64,000 bases of DNA. Origin: Chondrosia reniformis. Its lineage: Eukaryota; Porifera; Demospongiae; Chondrillida; Chondrillidae. Location of the stretch: assembly GCA_947172415.1 (NCBI GenBank), contig OX359191.1, positions 5,952,001 through 6,016,000 on the forward strand. Reading direction: 5' to 3'. This document shows positions 60,946-64,000 of this stretch, one piece after another. Position numbers and translations under genes: made by a program. Positions within the stretch are counted from its first letter, which is position 1, and each line of letters opens with the position of its first letter. Below the pieces are notes generated by a model. It was not told the origin of the DNA and made no database searches. It saw nothing but the letters and a program-made list of their open reading frames with translations.

Positions 60946-62261
60946 CTTAGCTGTGCAAAGGCTGTGATACCTGGAGTGTTTTGTTGAATTATGTGCCCAA
61001 CCTAGTCTGCATTTATACATGGGTATACAGTACGTTTTATTACATAGGATTAAACATCCACCCTTTTATTAATTGGCTAATATGATTACACCTGACCAAC
61101 CAAAAGACTGAAGTCCTATTAATGGTACCAGTGATCTATATACGTATGTCAGGTGTAAAACATACATAAATGTATTGCCAAACTTGTGATGGCAACCTAG
61201 CTTTTGGTTATCAGTTGAAGAACAGAAAACTAACTTTTAATTTTCCTTTCTTATATGTACGTTATGCTATGCTTTTTGCTGCTATATAATTTATATAAGT
61301 GTATACTGCAATTTGTAGTGTCATTGTAATTTGTAATTTGAGTTGCTTGCTTGAGTTGGGACTGCATGCATCCCTGCAGTACCAACTATATATATGTACG
61401 TAATGATGCCTATGTAATGTAAATGTAAACCTAGGTCCTTGTTAATAAATGTATGAAAGGTTTTATTATATAGTTTACATTCTTACTTCTGGTTGTTATA
61501 CTCATCTCATAGATATAGTATTTATTCATATGCAATTATTTTAACACTTTATTTGTACGTACTTGCAAATGCCAGCATGTAAATAAGCTAAAGTTTTGTT
61601 CTTTCTAATTTTGAGAGTCTAGAATTGTAAAGATTTTGACTATAATAAATATAGGCATAATAACACAACCAATGCAAGTAATTCGAGTATGGGGGTGGCA
61701 GCCCAGTGTTTTTTAAAATCATTTTACATATTTTTTGTAGTATTCATTAAATTGGGTGCACTTACGTACGTATAGGTAGCCATGATCAAATACATACGTA
61801 CTCGGGGTCGTAGGAACCATATAACCAGGTGGGCTTGAGCCTCCTTGAAGTGAGAGGGACTCAGCTCCCCTTAGAATATTAGCTATACAGCAATTATGAT
61901 CACTTACGTATTACTATGCCTAGCCTAGCCACTTAGCAGATGCATGTTGGGGTCAATGTATAATGATAAGATTGATTGAACAGGGCTACACTAAGTTTGA
62001 TCTTCAGACCTCAAGCACGAATCGAACTTGAGCATTAAATAGCCAAAGCGAATGGGTGCTGGGGGCTAGTTTTTTCCCTGTATTCACGAGGCAGGAACGT
62101 GATTTGTTGAACTTGAATGTGTATCATGGAATTTATGTACTCAATCAATGAAATCACACCAATATCAATATGCTAATATTGTAAACAGACAACTGGACGA
62201 GGTTTACATGGAAGTGTGCGCTTTCTATTTCTATTTCTCATTTAACCTTTAGTTTCAAGTC

Positions 62262-63298
62262 ATGGGTGACCAGTCATTTGGCAGTTCATTATCAATATTT
62301 GACAGAATTGAAAAGTATCGTAAAGATGTTAAAGTGAGAGGTGGCACACCGCCAGAAGCTCAGTATCCCAGAAATAGGAAGAGGCGTATTACACTTCCAA
62401 GTATTGAAGTGGAGACCTCTAAGCAGGTGGCTGAGAGAGGCAGTGCTCCAACCACACCTGATTCACAGCCTCTCAAGAGCCTACTGAAGAGGTGTACACC
62501 TTCCAGAAGGTAAGATTTGTTGTGTTCTATATGACAGTTTTGAATAGCTAAAGGGTACTTCTGTAATATTTTGCTTCAATTATTCTTTAGTTCTTCTCTT
62601 CCAATGGAGGGAAGGAATGGGAAGGTTCTGTCAATATATTCGTGCTATGATGAGAGTTGTCCCAGTTTAGAGAAAGTGGCTGAAAGGTCTGAATATGAAA
62701 GTTCTGACGATGGCTTGTCTCGTCCAGCCCTTAACCAGAAAAAGGGAACTAAAAAGTCCCTCTCAACAGAGTCTGCCTACTTGCAGTTCTCTTCAGACTC
62801 CAACACACCAAATAGTCAGAGAACCTCAAAGAGTTCAGATGAACTGGATCCAACTAGTGAAAGGACACGGTTACAGGAACTAGAGAAAGAGATTCAACGT
62901 CTGAAATGTGAAAACGAAGACATAAGAGAACAAATGGAAACTGTGGCTGCATCAAAACATCGACCTGCAGATAGTAGTGGATTTATCAAGGTCAGTCCAC
63001 TACTAATGTTCTAGATGGGGATTGTCTAGAATGTTCTTGTAACATTGAACACAGGGCTTCCAATAGACCATTTTACCCATTGTACAGTTGATAGGAGCCA
63101 CACATACGTACGTACATCCCACCATAGCAATGGTAGTTAGTAATGTTTGTTTACTTTTCTGCTTGAAGAATGGTCTAAAAATAATGCCCTAAAACAAACA
63201 CTTTGTGGGTCATTTTTAAAATCCATCTTCTTCTTAAGGAGTGTACGTATGTCAATAAAGTTATAACCATCTGCCTTCAAGCTGAAAAGAATGCTAAG
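62262..63298 (+). CDS. Unrecognised coiled-coil protein, 5' coding exons (runs off the window)
   Basis: Exons 62262-62509, 62591-62990 and probably 63239-63298 join in phase (236 codons) without a stop, so the gene continues beyond 64000. The start is the first ATG, nine bases after an acceptor (TTTAACCTTTAG), so a non-coding exon probably precedes it. The N-terminal part is basic and Ser/Pro-rich (SLSIFDRIEKYRKDVK, RNRKRRITLPSIEVE, PLKSLLKRCTPSRR). It has many SP/TP-type sites, suggesting a regulated cytoskeletal or nuclear protein. Residues about 183-205 form a coiled coil (ERTRLQELEKEIQRLKCENE). No catalytic domain is seen. I do not recognise the family. Exon 3 is a weaker prediction than exons 1 and 2. 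Confidence 0.65.
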
Positions 63299-64000
63299 GT
63301 ATACTAGTGCAATACAATTAGCTTGGAGTAGCTTAAGTTCTCAAATGTATTCTGTATTGTAAATCAAATGTAAATCAAATGTAATCAAATGTAATCTAAT
63401 AATGTATTTGCTGGTTAAAGGAAACTGGTAATTTAAATGAAAGTTGAAGACCACCTCTAGATCAATCTCACCCAAATATTTTTTGCATACAAGCGATTTC
63501 TATGTTTATATACATATGTAAAGAATACAGAGAAATAATCTATAGTACATATATGTATGTATAGGGCTTAGGTGGCAGGTGCACCTAATTATCGCTCCTG
63601 CATATTCATAGCTTCAGTGACCACAAATGATATTCATAGCGCAACCTGCCCGTAATAGGATCCGCGAAAATGGCGCTTTCATTGCTAGCTTCGATCTGGA
63701 AACTTCTTCTCACTACTCTAGTATAATCATGTGGGATACTCTGTAACTTGATTTTTACTGTCTTATTCCTGCATGCTTTATTTCATGTGCTTGAAAGTTT
63801 GTACGACTGTTCACTGTTACCCATGCTTTGATCACACGAGAGGAATTTCTCTATGAAGTACTGAATAATGAGAAAATGGCGACATAATGAATACTTCTAT
63901 ACAATGAGAATCTGTTTAGCCTATTTCCTGCCGTATTCCAGGAAATCCCTCTCGTATAGGCATGAAGTACTTCCTGAAAATGCAATTAGAAGCCCTGCCA
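63299..64000. other. Intron or intergenic right edge
   Basis: Presumably intron of the coiled-coil gene. A short tandem of GTAATCAAAT/GTAAATCAAAT lies at about 63358-63395. An ATG in a CG-richer context (GCGAAAATGGCGCTTTC, about 63664) opens only 17 codons and lacks a donor, so it is not called a gene. Confidence 0.4.

Larger units (their letters stand above)
55066..62261. other. Long region without coding sequence
   Basis: About 7.2 kb. The left end is probably the promoter of the minus-strand cupin gene. A plausible splice donor, ATTCAA|GTAAGTGGG at 55541, points to the right, so a non-coding first exon of the gene at 62262 could lie here, with an intron of about 6.7 kb (inference). Otherwise it contains a family-1 foldback element, a TG/TACG microsatellite, a family-2 foldback element and a 56-bp minisatellite, listed separately. 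No real frame was seen. Confidence 0.5.

Noticed and set aside
61985..62080. tRNA-like B box (AGTTCGATTC on the minus strand)
   Set aside because: No matching A box, acceptor stem or anticodon arm; at most a remnant of a tRNA-derived repeat.
63655..63725. New gene start at ATGGCGCTTTCATTGC
   Set aside because: The frame closes after 17 codons and has no GT donor in phase.

Overview
The window looks like nuclear DNA from an early-branching animal, most probably a sponge (inference). It is AT-rich. It carries animal genes with short GT-AG introns (M1AP, MED25, RECQL, GOLT1, a PP2A catalytic subunit), many small foldback elements, minisatellites, and retroelement scraps of Penelope-like and LINE type. 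Gene names rest on recognising conserved protein motifs by eye; no database search was run.

Left third (1-26256). A tandem segmental duplication of about 7.7-7.8 kb per unit dominates. The master copy is a complete minus-strand M1AP gene (meiosis 1 associated protein, 11 reconstructed coding exons, about 527 aa, 26256 down to 16815). Two further M1AP copies follow (about 16410-9075 and 8542-2294). Both begin inside exon 4 and carry inactivating lesions. Inside the same intron of each M1AP copy, on the opposite strand, sits an intact single-exon gene for a 450-aa secreted protein: signal peptide, six collagen triplets, Thr-rich stalk, and a Cys-rich fibrinogen-like C-terminal domain. So three nested extracellular genes stay intact while two of their three hosts have decayed. 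The first 4 kb is a patchwork of fragments of the same units, with an antisense relic of a fourth, diverged fibrinogen-like gene.

Middle (26257-47386). M1AP and GOLT1 (Golgi/ER vesicle transport) are divergent across about 130 bp. A PP2A catalytic-subunit gene with an intronless coding region follows; its C-terminal tail departs from the normally invariant sequence. RECQL (RecQ1-type helicase, minus) and MED25 (Mediator subunit, plus, 16 exons) are divergent across 431 bp. Two identical tRNA-Pro(UGG) genes flank that promoter, one in an intron of each gene. Next comes a single-exon gene fusing a DRE-TIM (HMG-CoA-lyase-like) barrel to an EF hand, with two apparent 1-bp frame breaks.

Right third (47387-64000) is gene-poor. 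It holds a degenerate LINE 3' end, a three-exon cupin-domain gene (minus), a 7-kb stretch of introns or intergenic DNA with foldback elements and minisatellites, and the first coding exons of an unrecognised coiled-coil protein that runs off the window.
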